13,706 nt of DNA from Peptococcaceae bacterium UBA2264 (GTDB taxonomy: Bacteria; Bacillota; Desulfitobacteriia; Desulfitobacteriales; Desulfitobacteriaceae): contig DDXI01000154.1 in assembly GCA_002347475.1 (NCBI GenBank), positions 9,763 through 23,468 on the forward strand, read 5' to 3'. This document shows, in pieces, positions 7,435-13,706 of this stretch. The notes beneath the pieces were generated by a model. That model was given only the letters and a program-made list of their open reading frames with translations, did not search any database and was not told where the DNA came from. Made by a program: the position numbers and the translations under genes. Every line of letters begins with the position of its first letter. Positions within the stretch are counted from its first letter, which is position 1.

Positions 7435-7447
7435 TAAAGCAGGCTCC
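7415..7447. repeat. Inverted repeat straddling the -10 region (candidate operator or RNA switch)
   Basis: GGAGCCTG (7415-7422) and CAGGCTCC (7440-7447) are perfect complements placed either side of the -10 hexamer. In addition CCTGCTTT (7400-7407) is perfectly complementary to AAAGCAGG (7436-7443), and TCCTGC (7399-7404) to GCAGGA (7412-7417). The pairings exclude one another. The dyad could be an operator over the promoter, or alternative RNA structures if transcription comes from upstream. Confidence 0.4.
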
Positions 7448-7860
7448 AAGGAATTCCTAAGACGGAAAACCAACTGAGCCGGAGGATGGAAACGGAACAG
7501 GCCGTTGGACCATAAGATCAGTGAGTCGAAGAGATTTGCTATATCCAGGTAAGTTCACAGAAAAGAGTCTACAATGGGATTTGCGGAAATGAAGGTTTGG
7601 TTTGCAAAGGCCGCGAGGTTTGAGTGAAACAAGTGTGATTTGAAGTGAAACTGTAGTGGGCAATGAGTAAGCGGATAAGCAGTGGATGAAGGTCTTGTGA
7701 GAAGATGGTTTGGGAAACGGAAGTTGCCGGTAATGTAAGGTTGGAAGTTGAGAAAGGTTCGTTGGAGCCTCGTTATTTTACCTCGTTATTTTTCGATCTG
7801 AAAAATAGAAAACAAAGAGGACAGGAACTTGTTGCGTGCAGACAATTTCTGTCCTTCTTT
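7441..7860 (+). ncRNA. Candidate structured noncoding RNA, about 420 nt, class unknown
   Basis: The region is bounded by a sigma-A-like promoter and a strong intrinsic terminator, and has no plus-strand ORF of useful size. Between about 7470 and 7760 it is rich in G and A and poor in C, unlike the flanking genes. A series of short self-complementary units is visible: ATTTGCGGAAAT, GTTTGAGTGAAAC, ATTTGAAGTGAAAC and GTTTGGGAAAC, each closing a loop of 3-6 bases. The conserved cores of RNase P RNA, tmRNA, SRP RNA and group II intron domain V were looked for and not seen. It could also be a decayed element. Calling it an RNA is an inference from signals and composition. Confidence 0.35.
7768..7793. 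repeat. 13-bp tandem duplication
   Basis: CCTCGTTATTTTA (7768-7780) is followed directly by CCTCGTTATTTTT (7781-7793), identical in 12 of 13 bases. The second copy overlaps the left arm of a small AT-rich hairpin at 7787-7807 (TATTTTTC, 5-base loop, GAAAAATA). Confidence 0.7.
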
Positions 7861-7864
7861 CTTT
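7814..7864 (+). terminator. Strong intrinsic terminator
   Basis: Arms at 7814-7832 and 7842-7860 are complementary over most of 19 positions, with a core GGACAG (7819-7824) to CTGTCC (7849-7854). The 3' arm merges into a T-rich tract (TTCTTTCTTT, 7855-7864). It ends the candidate RNA and separates it from the small-gene cluster downstream. The reverse strand also has T-rich sequence after the stem, so some activity in both directions is possible. Confidence 0.7.
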
Positions 7865-8063
7865 AAGGGGAAGGATGATGAATTATGGCAAGGTGGAGAT
7901 CAGCAAAAAATGAGGAGTCTGGTGCAAGAACCGGCAATTAGCAGTAGAATAAATAGATAAGAATTTGAATGGTGGGTTTAAGATCAAGACCATATGAATC
8001 AATTGAAACAGATGAAACAGAGAAAACAAGAAATAAGCATGTATAATTATGGAGAAAATATGT
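7865..8063. other. Intergenic leader of the small-gene cluster
   Basis: No convincing gene or promoter was found here. A TATAAT at 8042-8047 lies too near the ribosome binding site (8051-8054) and lacks a -35, so it was not called. The promoter of the downstream cluster is unidentified. Confidence 0.3.
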
Positions 8064-8249
8064 ATGAATAATGCGGTTGTTTTGACCTTCGGTCTGGATC
8101 ATCAGATCATAAGCCCACGAATTATTGAAGCTGTCGAAACATATCCAAACCGTTGGACTCATCACCTAATCATTGAAAAAACATCGGATATTGATGAAGA
8201 AGTGATGTGCTGGCTGCAGCAAGCGTATATGTTAGCTCAAAGCCACTGA
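8064..8249 (+). CDS. Small DUF5655-like protein, 61 aa
   Basis: The ATG at 8064 has GGAG (8051-8054) 9 bases upstream; an ATG at 8049 in the same frame would overlap that site and is less likely. The product contains RWTHHLIIE near residues 29-37 of the 61, then DIDEEVMCWLQQAYMLA. This resembles the C-terminal end of DUF5655 domains (a histidine-containing strand, then DxDeEl..WLxxAY). The domain is normally longer, so this is either a minimal version or a remnant; a stop codon lies 15 bases before the upstream ATG, so no longer form exists here. Function is unknown. It is first in a cluster with a SHOCT protein and a radical SAM enzyme. Confidence 0.55.
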   Translation: MNNAVVLTFGLDHQIISPRIIEAVETYPNRWTHHLIIEKTSDIDEEVMCWLQQAYMLAQSH

Positions 8250-8322
8250 ATATGTGCGGTCAGTGAACTTCGGACAAACAGTACAATTTCTGATAAATGG
8301 AAAGCAGGGAGGGGAAAGAATT

Positions 8323-8550
8323 ATGCATCCTTTTTATGGCCCCAGCAGTCAGTTATTAGGGCAGGAAAATACTTTGTGGCTGGGATTGGCATCCATGATT
8401 ATTTATATTCTTTTTTGGGCAGTGGTTATACTATTTGCGGTCAAATTAATTAAAAAGTATATTATAATGCCTGATAATTCTAAAGTAAAAGAAGACACAG
8501 CCATGTCCATTCTGCGCGAAAGATATGCCAAGGGCGAAATTGAAGCCTAA
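8323..8550 (+). CDS. Membrane-anchored SHOCT-domain protein with its domain cut by TAA
   Basis: The ATG at 8323 is preceded by GGGAGGGG (8307-8314) with 8 bases between; an upstream in-frame start at 8254 lacks such a site. The 75-residue product has one transmembrane helix at about residues 18-43, then a basic linker, then DTAMSILRERYAKGEIEA (58-75), the beginning of a SHOCT domain. SHOCT domains normally continue with a second helix. In the same frame, directly after the TAA (8548-8550), the DNA reads on as EFKQKKTDLDHSS to TGA at 8590-8592, just what a SHOCT C-terminus looks like. The stop is therefore probably a recent nonsense change of a Glu codon (GAA to TAA) or a sequencing error. The radical SAM gene starts 13 bases after the extended end. 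Confidence 0.75.
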   Translation: MHPFYGPSSQLLGQENTLWLGLASMIIYILFWAVVILFAVKLIKKYIIMPDNSKVKEDTAMSILRERYAKGEIEA

Positions 8551-8605
8551 GAATTTAAACAGAAAAAAACAGATCTGGATCACTCTTCATGAATCGAGGC
8601 GAGAT

Positions 8606-9508
8606 ATGAAATTTAGCACCTTGCTTAAGTTCACTTATTTCGGGATTACCACAGTTTTGTTTAAGAGAAGAAAACCTATCTTAGGCTCAATTATTCTAAC
8701 AGATAAATGTAATTTAGCCTGCAGGCATTGCGCGGTAAGCAATTTAACAAGTGCGGTTTACCCTTATAAGCAAATAAAAACTGAAATGCAAAAATTGTAT
8801 GCAGAGGGAATCAGAATTCTGCTTTTTTATGGCGGTGAGCCATTTCTATGGGGGGATAATGGCGTCACCTTAAGGGATCTGGTTAAAGAAGCAAAACAGC
8901 TGGGTTTCGCAATCGTGAATGTTGTCACAAACGGTACTTTTACCTTGGATTTGCCTGAAGCCGATTTGATTCTGGTGAGCCTGGATGGTGAGAAAGAAAA
9001 GCACAACGAAATTCGCGGGGATACCTATGACCTGATCCTGGCAAATATCAACAAAGCGACTTCTGCAAATATCTGTTTATACATGGCCATAAATCAAATC
9101 AATAAAAATGACATAGAAGAAGTTTGTGAAACAGCCATGCAGACTAAAAATGTCAGAGCTGTTTCCTTTAACTTTCATACGCCTTATCCAGGAACAGAGT
9201 ATTTAAAATTGACCAGGGAACAAAAACAAATTTGCTGTGACCGGATCGCGGAGTTAAGCGGGAGAGGATATCCGGTTTTGAACCTCCAAAGCGCCTTTCC
9301 CTATATAGTGAACAATACCTTCAAGACTCCCTGTTACCAATGTGTAATTATGGAAAATGAAAAACAATGGATTTGTGGCCGTTGTCTTGATATAAAAGGG
9401 CTTTGCCAGGAATGCGGATTTTTCTTTGCAGCCGAATACTCACTTGTTTTCAGCGGAAATTTGAAAGTAATTTTTGAAATGTTTAAAACTTATTTAAAAT
9501 ATATTTAG
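8606..9508 (+). CDS. Radical SAM enzyme with C-terminal cysteine cluster
   Basis: This 300-residue protein has the radical SAM CxxxCxxC motif at Cys35, Cys39 and Cys42 (CNLACRHC), which holds the 4Fe-4S cluster that cleaves S-adenosylmethionine. GGEP (76-79) is the SAM-contacting motif, and VTNGT (107-111) and SLDG (125-128) mark later barrel strands. The C-terminal part carries six more cysteines in pairs (243/246, 257/260, 267/270), suggesting an auxiliary Fe-S cluster or zinc site, in the manner of SPASM/twitch domains though not matching one clearly. A hydrophobic C-terminal tail may touch the membrane. The chosen ATG has GAGG 6 bases upstream; a longer reading from 8525 would overlap the SHOCT gene. 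It is last in its cluster, before a bidirectional terminator. The substrate is unknown and no precursor peptide was recognised. Confidence 0.85.
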   Translation: MKFSTLLKFTYFGITTVLFKRRKPILGSIILTDKCNLACRHCAVSNLTSAVYPYKQIKTEMQKLYAEGIRILLFYGGEPFLWGDNGVTLRDLVKEAKQLGFAIVNVVTNGTFTLDLPEADLILVSLDGEKEKHNEIRGDTYDLILANINKATSANICLYMAINQINKNDIEEVCETAMQTKNVRAVSFNFHTPYPGTEYLKLTREQKQICCDRIAELSGRGYPVLNLQSAFPYIVNNTFKTPCYQCVIMENEKQWICGRCLDIKGLCQECGFFFAAEYSLVFSGNLKVIFEMFKTYLKYI

Positions 9509-9573
9509 GCGAATAAATAGGCAGACGCGCGGCCTAAAGTCTGAGCCAAAGCAACAAATGTCCCCCCAAAAGC

Positions 9574-9619
9574 AAAAAGCTCAAATTACGCAATTTGTGC
9601 GTAAGTCTGAGCTTTTTTT
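9574..9619. terminator. Bidirectional intrinsic terminator between convergent genes
   Basis: AAAAAGCTCA (9574-9583) pairs with TGAGCTTTTT (9608-9617), and inside it TTACGCA (9586-9592) pairs with TGCGTAA (9598-9604) around a 5-nt loop. The stem has T runs on both sides, serving the radical SAM cluster on the plus strand and the phospholipase-like gene on the minus strand. The minus-strand gene's TAA stop (9588-9586) lies inside the stem. Confidence 0.85.
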
Positions 9620-10197
9620 GTGTTAAAGATGAAAGAGATGATTTTTTCTATAATCTCAGCACAAATATTCGAAGCGTAGATAAGATCGTTGCGATAATCT
9701 TCATGCAAAGAATACTCTCTGAGAACTGTCTCTATGAAGGATTCCAGGGTGTTATTGTCAAAATTACTGATGGGCAGGAGAGACAAGCTGGGAATGGTAA
9801 GAAGATTATTAGCTACCTGGTTTAAACTTTTCTCAAATTTTATATGAGGGAGCATCATCGAGGAGTTATAATGCCAACGACTATAATGCGGAAGGCAAAA
9901 GAAATCACACAAAAAATGAGAAATGATACCCATATGTTCACTGAATTTATTACGAGCCTGGTTATTTTGAAACAGGGAAGGCGGTGTATTACTTAATTTT
10001 ACAATTTTATTGATAACATAATCCAGACTCTCGGCTTTGTAGTGAGACTTTAACACTAGGCCAGGTACAATATCAGGCTGGATATTTCCCCAGAGAAAGT
10101 ATTTGTATTCCAAATAAAAATTCGAATTTTCCTGAACTTTATCATAAATAACGGCAGATAATATCTTATGGGTATTAATAATCAATTTTTTAAACAC
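9586..10197 (-). CDS. Zinc-dependent phospholipase C family protein
   Basis: Up to 203 residues, matching the zinc-dependent phospholipase C fold (PF00882-type). Likely metal ligands are His10 in NTHKIL, Asp42 in GNIQPDI (37-43), His52, and the group His88, His94, Asp98 and His104 in the segment 88-104, the family's H...H...D...H motif. Related proteins hydrolyse phospholipids, but many clostridial members are uncharacterised. No signal peptide is visible, unlike secreted alpha-toxin types, so this one may act in the cytoplasm or have another substrate. Start is uncertain: the GTG at 10197 follows AGGA with only one base between, while the TTG at 10185 is 13 bases from AGGA and gives an N-terminus more like the family. 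An in-frame stop just upstream excludes longer forms. Confidence 0.8.
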   Translation of the reverse strand: MFKKLIINTHKILSAVIYDKVQENSNFYLEYKYFLWGNIQPDIVPGLVLKSHYKAESLDYVINKIVKLSNTPPSLFQNNQARNKFSEHMGIISHFLCDFFCLPHYSRWHYNSSMMLPHIKFEKSLNQVANNLLTIPSLSLLPISNFDNNTLESFIETVLREYSLHEDYRNDLIYASNICAEIIEKIISFIFNTKKAQTYAQIA

Positions 10198-10235
10198 TTC
10201 CTAAAAAATTTCTGCTCTGCAACAGTATCATTAGT

Positions 10236-10251
10236 CCACTATTCCACTATT
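10236..10251. repeat. 8-bp tandem repeat in the divergent intergenic region
   Basis: CCACTATT occurs twice in direct succession (10236-10251) between the divergently transcribed phospholipase-like and DHA2 transporter genes. It could be a regulator site or chance. Confidence 0.4.
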
Positions 10252-10276
10252 AATGTAAGAACTTTATGACTTTAAG

Positions 10277-10285
10277 TGCTATAAA
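10277..10285 (+). promoter_or_regulatory. Candidate extended -10 promoter of the DHA2 exporter
   Basis: TGCTATAAA is an extended -10 element (TG, one base, TATAAA). No clear -35 lies 17 bases upstream. It would give a leader of about 70 nt before the start at 10363. Confidence 0.3.
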
Positions 10286-10347
10286 AACGATTTCAGTTTA
10301 TCAGAAAGATGACTATTGTTCAAGTAAGCACTGATTTATGAGTAATG

Positions 10348-10353
10348 AGGAGT
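10348..10353 (+). promoter_or_regulatory. Ribosome binding site favouring the TTG start at 10363
   Basis: GAGGAG at 10348-10353 is 9 bases before TTG 10363, ideal spacing. The in-frame ATG at 10345 lies before this site and has no Shine-Dalgarno sequence of its own. Confidence 0.55.
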
Positions 10354-10362
10354 GACAAGATT

Positions 10363-11793
10363 TTGTCGATAAAGCAACCGGGTTTGGCTGGGAAAGTACA
10401 GCAGTCTGCCAAAATCCGCTGGTTAATTCTTGCCACAGTCTCTATTGGTACATTTATGGCCACGCTGGACTCCAGTATCGTTAACGTGGCTCTGCCCACC
10501 ATTTCCACTGAAATGCGTTCCGGCCTTACTGTTTTGCAATGGGTGGCTACGGCTTATTTACTGACAATTTCCAGCCTGCTGCCGGTTTTTGGCCGGTTAG
10601 CAGATATGCTGGGCCGCAAAAAAATATATTCGCTAGGGTTTTTGATCTTTACGCTGGGGTCGGTTTTATGCGGAGCTGCCAATAATATCTGGCTGCTCAT
10701 TATGATGCGCGTCCTCCAGGCAATTGGGGCCTCAATGATGATGGCTAATGCGCTTGCAATCATAACAGCAGCCTTTTCTTCCCGGGAACGCGGGCGTGCT
10801 CTCGGTCTTACTGGTACTGTGGTAGCCCTTGGCAGTATGACCGGTCCGGTTCTCGGCGGTCTTCTTGTGGGCCTGGTAAGCTGGCGGGCCATTTTCTTCG
10901 TCAACATTCCCATCGGGATTATGGGCTTCCTGGCCAGCCAAATGATATTGCCTGCTGATCAACCTCAGGGGAATGAGGAAACCTTCGATTATGCCGGAGC
11001 TTTTTTCTTTACATCTGGGATGCTTAGCCTCTTATTTGCCGTCAGTGAAGGCTCTGACTGGGGCTGGGGTTCGGCTGTTATTCTATCCGGTCTGCTAAGC
11101 GGAGTAATATTATTAGTCTTTTTCTTTATTACCGAAACCAGAGTTAAGCATGCTCTGATTGACTTCTCCCTATTTAAAATCAAGCCATTTCTGCTCGGAA
11201 ATATTTCCGGTTTCAGTTTATTTACTGCTATATTTGCCTATGTGATAATAATGCCCTTTTATCTGCAGCAAATTTTACATTACAGCCCTGCCCAGGTTGG
11301 TTTGCTGATGAGCGCTTTCCCGCTGACAACGGCTCTGGCTGCTCCCCTTAGCGGAACCATTTCTGACAAAATTGGACCGGTTGTTCTCACCACAGGCGGG
11401 TTATTTATTATTTCCGCAGGTCTTTTCTATTTAACCACTGTCACTGCTCAAGCAACAACCTGGCAAATAATTCCCGGGCCGATCCTTATGGGCCTAGGCT
11501 CAGGAATGTTTCAAGCACCCAATAATAACAGTATCATGAGTTCTGTTCCCCAGCATAAATTAAGTATAGCCGGAGGGCTAAACGCCTTGGTACGCAATGT
11601 GGGCATGGTTATTGGAATCGTGTTTGCGGTCTCTTTATTCGAGAACCGTCAGGCTGCTTTCCTCAACAGCCTGACTCACCCGACTTCAACACAGCTGACT
11701 TCTGCTTTTATCAGTTCTTTTCATATAGTCATGCTAGTTGCTGCTGCAATCGCCTTGATCGGATCATTGATTTCCCTGAGCCGGAAAAGGTAA
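10363..11793 (+). CDS. MFS drug exporter, DHA2 family (14 TM, EmrB/QacA type)
   Basis: A 476-residue proton-driven exporter (482 if the ATG at 10345 is used; positions below use that longer numbering). LDSSIVNVALPTI (41-53) is motif D1 in helix 1, diagnostic for 14-helix DHA2 transporters. GRLADMLGRKK (83-93) is motif A, and ALGSMTGPVLGG (161-172) is the antiporter motif C in helix 5. WRAIFFVNIPIG (180-191) follows as usual in the family. The remaining sequence gives the expected further helices and ends in a short basic tail. The substrate is unknown; relatives export dyes, antibiotics and quaternary ammonium compounds. No adjacent TetR or MarR regulator is present, unlike many such loci. 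The gene is divergent from the phospholipase-like gene and is followed by the phasin-like gene after 56 bases. Confidence 0.92.
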   Translation: MSIKQPGLAGKVQQSAKIRWLILATVSIGTFMATLDSSIVNVALPTISTEMRSGLTVLQWVATAYLLTISSLLPVFGRLADMLGRKKIYSLGFLIFTLGSVLCGAANNIWLLIMMRVLQAIGASMMMANALAIITAAFSSRERGRALGLTGTVVALGSMTGPVLGGLLVGLVSWRAIFFVNIPIGIMGFLASQMILPADQPQGNEETFDYAGAFFFTSGMLSLLFAVSEGSDWGWGSAVILSGLLSGVILLVFFFITETRVKHALIDFSLFKIKPFLLGNISGFSLFTAIFAYVIIMPFYLQQILHYSPAQVGLLMSAFPLTTALAAPLSGTISDKIGPVVLTTGGLFIISAGLFYLTTVTAQATTWQIIPGPILMGLGSGMFQAPNNNSIMSSVPQHKLSIAGGLNALVRNVGMVIGIVFAVSLFENRQAAFLNSLTHPTSTQLTSAFISSFHIVMLVAAAIALIGSLISLSRKR

Positions 11794-11849
11794 TCTATAT
11801 ATTTTATGGATATTTTCAGATATACTAAAAATATAAAGGGGGTTGTGAA

Positions 11850-12161
11850 ATGACAATAAGTGATGAAATGAAAAAGATTTTTCTGGCCGGAATTGGCGCC
11901 TTAGCCACTACAGCCGAAAAAACCAAGGAAGTCATTGACTCATTGATTGAAAAAGGTGAGCTTACTGTAGAACAGGGTAAAATCATTAACGAGGAATTAA
12001 AACATGATCTTGCCGAAATCAAGAAAAAACACTCCCCGGGCGAAAATATGAATGATCTCCTGAAAAGACTTGACACTCTTAGCAAAGAAGAAATTTCTGC
12101 TTTAAAAGAGAAGCTCTTGGAGATGGAGAAAAATAACGATGAGCAAAGGAACAGCTATTGA
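11850..12161 (+). CDS. Phasin-like coiled-coil protein
   Basis: A 103-residue, highly charged protein predicted to be almost all helix. The N-terminal MKKIFLAGIGALATTAEKT (7-25) is amphipathic and matches the start of phasin-like proteins found beside AarF/UbiB genes in Bacillota. The segment SLIEKGELTVEQGKIINEEL (31-50) is the family's typical turn. Residues 66-97 form a second coiled coil. In true phasins this type of protein coats polyhydroxyalkanoate granules; in Clostridia the role is not known, and no PHA genes are visible here. AAAGGGGG (11835-11842) sits 7 bases before the ATG. The 3' end overlaps the next gene by 23 bases, which suggests coupled translation. Confidence 0.75.
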   Translation: MTISDEMKKIFLAGIGALATTAEKTKEVIDSLIEKGELTVEQGKIINEELKHDLAEIKKKHSPGENMNDLLKRLDTLSKEEISALKEKLLEMEKNNDEQRNSY

Positions 12162-13706
12162 AAATAACCAATTAGCGGGAAGTAAATCATCAGCCACCAG
12201 ATTAAGGGAAATGGTGAGTACACTTAAACGTCATGGAATTATCCACGGCATTTCTCCTGAAAAACTGAAAGCGATTTTTGAAGACCTGGGTCCCACCTTC
12301 GTCAAGCTGGGACAGATCATGTCCATGCGTACTGACATGCTTCCCCAGAATTATTGTGATACTCTTGCTGAGCTGCGAACAGATGTGAAACCATTGACAT
12401 ATGAAGAAGTGATCCGGGTGATTGAATCTGAGTATGGCAGGGGTAGTGACGAGGTTTTTCTGAAAGTTTTTGAGGAGCATATCGGCTCAGCATCAATAGC
12501 CCAGGTGCATAAGGCTGTCTTAAAAAATGGAAAAATTGTTGTGATTAAAATTCAACGTCCCGGAATTTATCAAACGATGGAACGCGACATCCAGTTGCTG
12601 AAAAAAGCGCTTTCCTTCAATAAAATTCTGAAAATCAATATTGGAAACATAGACTTTAAAATGTTCCTTGACGAAATGTGGGCGACAGCTCAAAAAGAAA
12701 TGGACTTTATTGCCGAAGCAGACTATATTAAAGAGTTTACCGACTTAAATGCTGATATTGTGTATGTTGCTTTCCCGCAGATAGAGCGCCATTTGACGAC
12801 ATCGAGAGTATTGGTTATGGAGTATATAGCAGGTGTCCAAATTGATGATCTGGAAAATCTCCAGAAACTCGGATACGACATCAACGAAATCGGAATCAAA
12901 CTGGCAGAAAACTATGTCAAACAAATTGTAGATGATGGGCTGTTCCATGCAGACCCTCATCCTGGGAACATTTATATCCGTAATGGCAAAATTGTCTGGC
13001 TTGATTTAGGTATGGTAGGCAGGATTACTAATCGGGACAGACTGCTTTTGAAAAAAATCATTCTCTCTGTTGTTCAGCAAAATGTAGAAGATTTAATAGA
13101 AATATTCCTGGCCTTGGATACTATCAAGGGCCAGGTAAACCATACCAAGCTTTATGAGGATATCGAAAGTCTGCTTGTCCGTTTTGGTGATGTGGATCTT
13201 GCCGATTTGCATCTTGGCCAAATTATGGAGGAAGTTAGGGATATTCTGAACTTCCATCAGATTTCTTTGCCTCCAGGGATAGCCATGCTTGTCCGCGGGG
13301 TCATCACTATTGAAGGGGTTCTGGCCTTTTGCTCACCTCAGGTTAATTTTGTACAAATTATGGCTAATCATATTTCTGGTAACATATTAAAGGATATAGA
13401 CTTAAAAAAGGAATCCCTTGCGGCAGCAATATCCTTAAACGGTTTTGTCAAAAATAGTCTTGCTTTACCGGAACAACTTTCCAATGTCCTCAAAATGGCC
13501 ATGAGGGGACAAACAAAAATAGATGTCGTTTTATCCACTGCCGATGAACCTGTACGCCGAGCTAATATGATGATAGATAAACTGACAATTTGCCTGCTTT
13601 GTGCTTCCCTTATAATTGGTTCCAGTATTGTCTGTACTTCTGATTTAACACCCCGTATTTTTGGCATCCCGAGTTTAGGATTAGGTGGCTATATTATTGC
13701 CTTTCT
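12139..13706 (+). CDS. AarF/UbiB (ABC1/ADCK) atypical kinase family protein, 3' end outside window
   Basis: 522 codons are visible without a stop; the family is about 550 residues, so only the end is missing. FVKLGQ (54-59) is the KxGQ motif special to UbiB/ADCK kinases, GSASIAQVHKA (116-126) replaces the glycine-rich loop with the family's alanine-rich form, and Lys137 in VVIKIQRPG is the ATP-binding lysine. HADPHPGN (270-277) is the catalytic-loop equivalent and DLGMVG (289-294) the DFG equivalent. The C-terminus after about residue 475 is hydrophobic, with helices starting near LTICLLCASLIIG, as in membrane-bound members. Relatives support ubiquinone or menaquinone synthesis or lipid transport, by ATPase rather than protein kinase action. 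The ATG has GGAG (12125-12128) 10 bases upstream, inside the phasin gene. Confidence 0.93.
   Translation, partial: MSKGTAIENNQLAGSKSSATRLREMVSTLKRHGIIHGISPEKLKAIFEDLGPTFVKLGQIMSMRTDMLPQNYCDTLAELRTDVKPLTYEEVIRVIESEYGRGSDEVFLKVFEEHIGSASIAQVHKAVLKNGKIVVIKIQRPGIYQTMERDIQLLKKALSFNKILKINIGNIDFKMFLDEMWATAQKEMDFIAEADYIKEFTDLNADIVYVAFPQIERHLTTSRVLVMEYIAGVQIDDLENLQKLGYDINEIGIKLAENYVKQIVDDGLFHADPHPGNIYIRNGKIVWLDLGMVGRITNRDRLLLKKIILSVVQQNVEDLIEIFLALDTIKGQVNHTKLYEDIESLLVRFGDVDLADLHLGQIMEEVRDILNFHQISLPPGIAMLVRGVITIEGVLAFCSPQVNFVQIMANHISGNILKDIDLKKESLAAAISLNGFVKNSLALPEQLSNVLKMAMRGQTKIDVVLSTADEPVRRANMMIDKLTICLLCASLIIGSSIVCTSDLTPRIFGIPSLGLGGYIIAF

Noticed and set aside
7457..7663. 68-codon open frame on the minus strand
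   Set aside because: Odd composition, no recognisable motif and no ribosome binding site; it appears to be a by-product of the G/A-rich, C-poor plus strand.
7441..7860. Group II intron, tmRNA, RNase P RNA or 6S RNA
   Set aside because: None of the conserved cores (domain V hairpin, tag peptide frame, RNase P conserved regions) could be found by eye, and no intron-encoded protein is present.
8042..8047. TATAAT just before the DUF5655-like gene
   Set aside because: Only a few bases from the ribosome binding site, with no -35 element 16-18 bases upstream; transcription would start within the Shine-Dalgarno sequence.
1..13706. CRISPR arrays, tRNA or rRNA genes, complete insertion sequences
   Set aside because: No regularly spaced direct repeats, no cloverleaf-type or ribosomal sequence, and no transposase with flanking terminal repeats was seen on either strand.

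Overview
The window looks like chromosomal DNA from a Gram-positive, low-to-moderate G+C bacterium of the Bacillota, most likely an anaerobic clostridial or Negativicutes-type organism. The evidence is the AGGAGG-class ribosome binding sites, the consensus sigma-A promoters, the U-tract terminators, a phasin-like gene joined to an AarF/UbiB kinase gene, and a TM287/288-type heterodimeric ABC exporter. The genus is an inference and cannot be fixed from this sequence alone. No tRNA, rRNA, CRISPR array or intact insertion sequence was seen.

Left part (1-1675, minus strand). An MFS_3-type efflux protein runs off the left edge. Upstream of it lie a possible 52-residue ORF and a leader region: a strong promoter on the minus strand (968-996), then about 140 nt later a hairpin with a short U-run (823-870). 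This resembles an attenuated leader. A TVP38/TMEM64 (VTT-domain) membrane protein follows.

Centre (1861-7241, plus strand). A consensus sigma-A promoter drives an unusual protein. Its N-terminal part looks like a type I DNA methyltransferase subunit without its catalytic motifs, and its C-terminal part is a single HsdS-type target-recognition domain. No restriction or helicase gene is next to it. Two overlapping genes for a heterodimeric ABC exporter follow, one with a degenerate and one with a consensus nucleotide site.

Noncoding stretch (7242-8063). This holds a possible relic of a heavy-metal-binding (HMA) domain, then a sigma-A-like promoter crossed by a perfect inverted repeat, about 420 nt of G/A-rich sequence without a plus-strand ORF, and a strong intrinsic terminator at 7814-7864. 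The arrangement suggests an independent structured RNA that I cannot assign to a known class.

Right part (8064-13706). A small plus-strand cluster encodes a DUF5655-like protein, a membrane-anchored SHOCT protein whose SHOCT domain is cut by a TAA codon, and a radical SAM enzyme with an extra C-terminal cysteine cluster. It ends at a bidirectional terminator shared with a convergent zinc-dependent phospholipase C-like gene. After a divergent intergenic region come a 14-TM DHA2 drug exporter, a phasin-like coiled-coil protein, and an AarF/UbiB atypical kinase that runs off the right edge. Overall the window is rich in export and envelope functions, with several unexplained regulatory structures.
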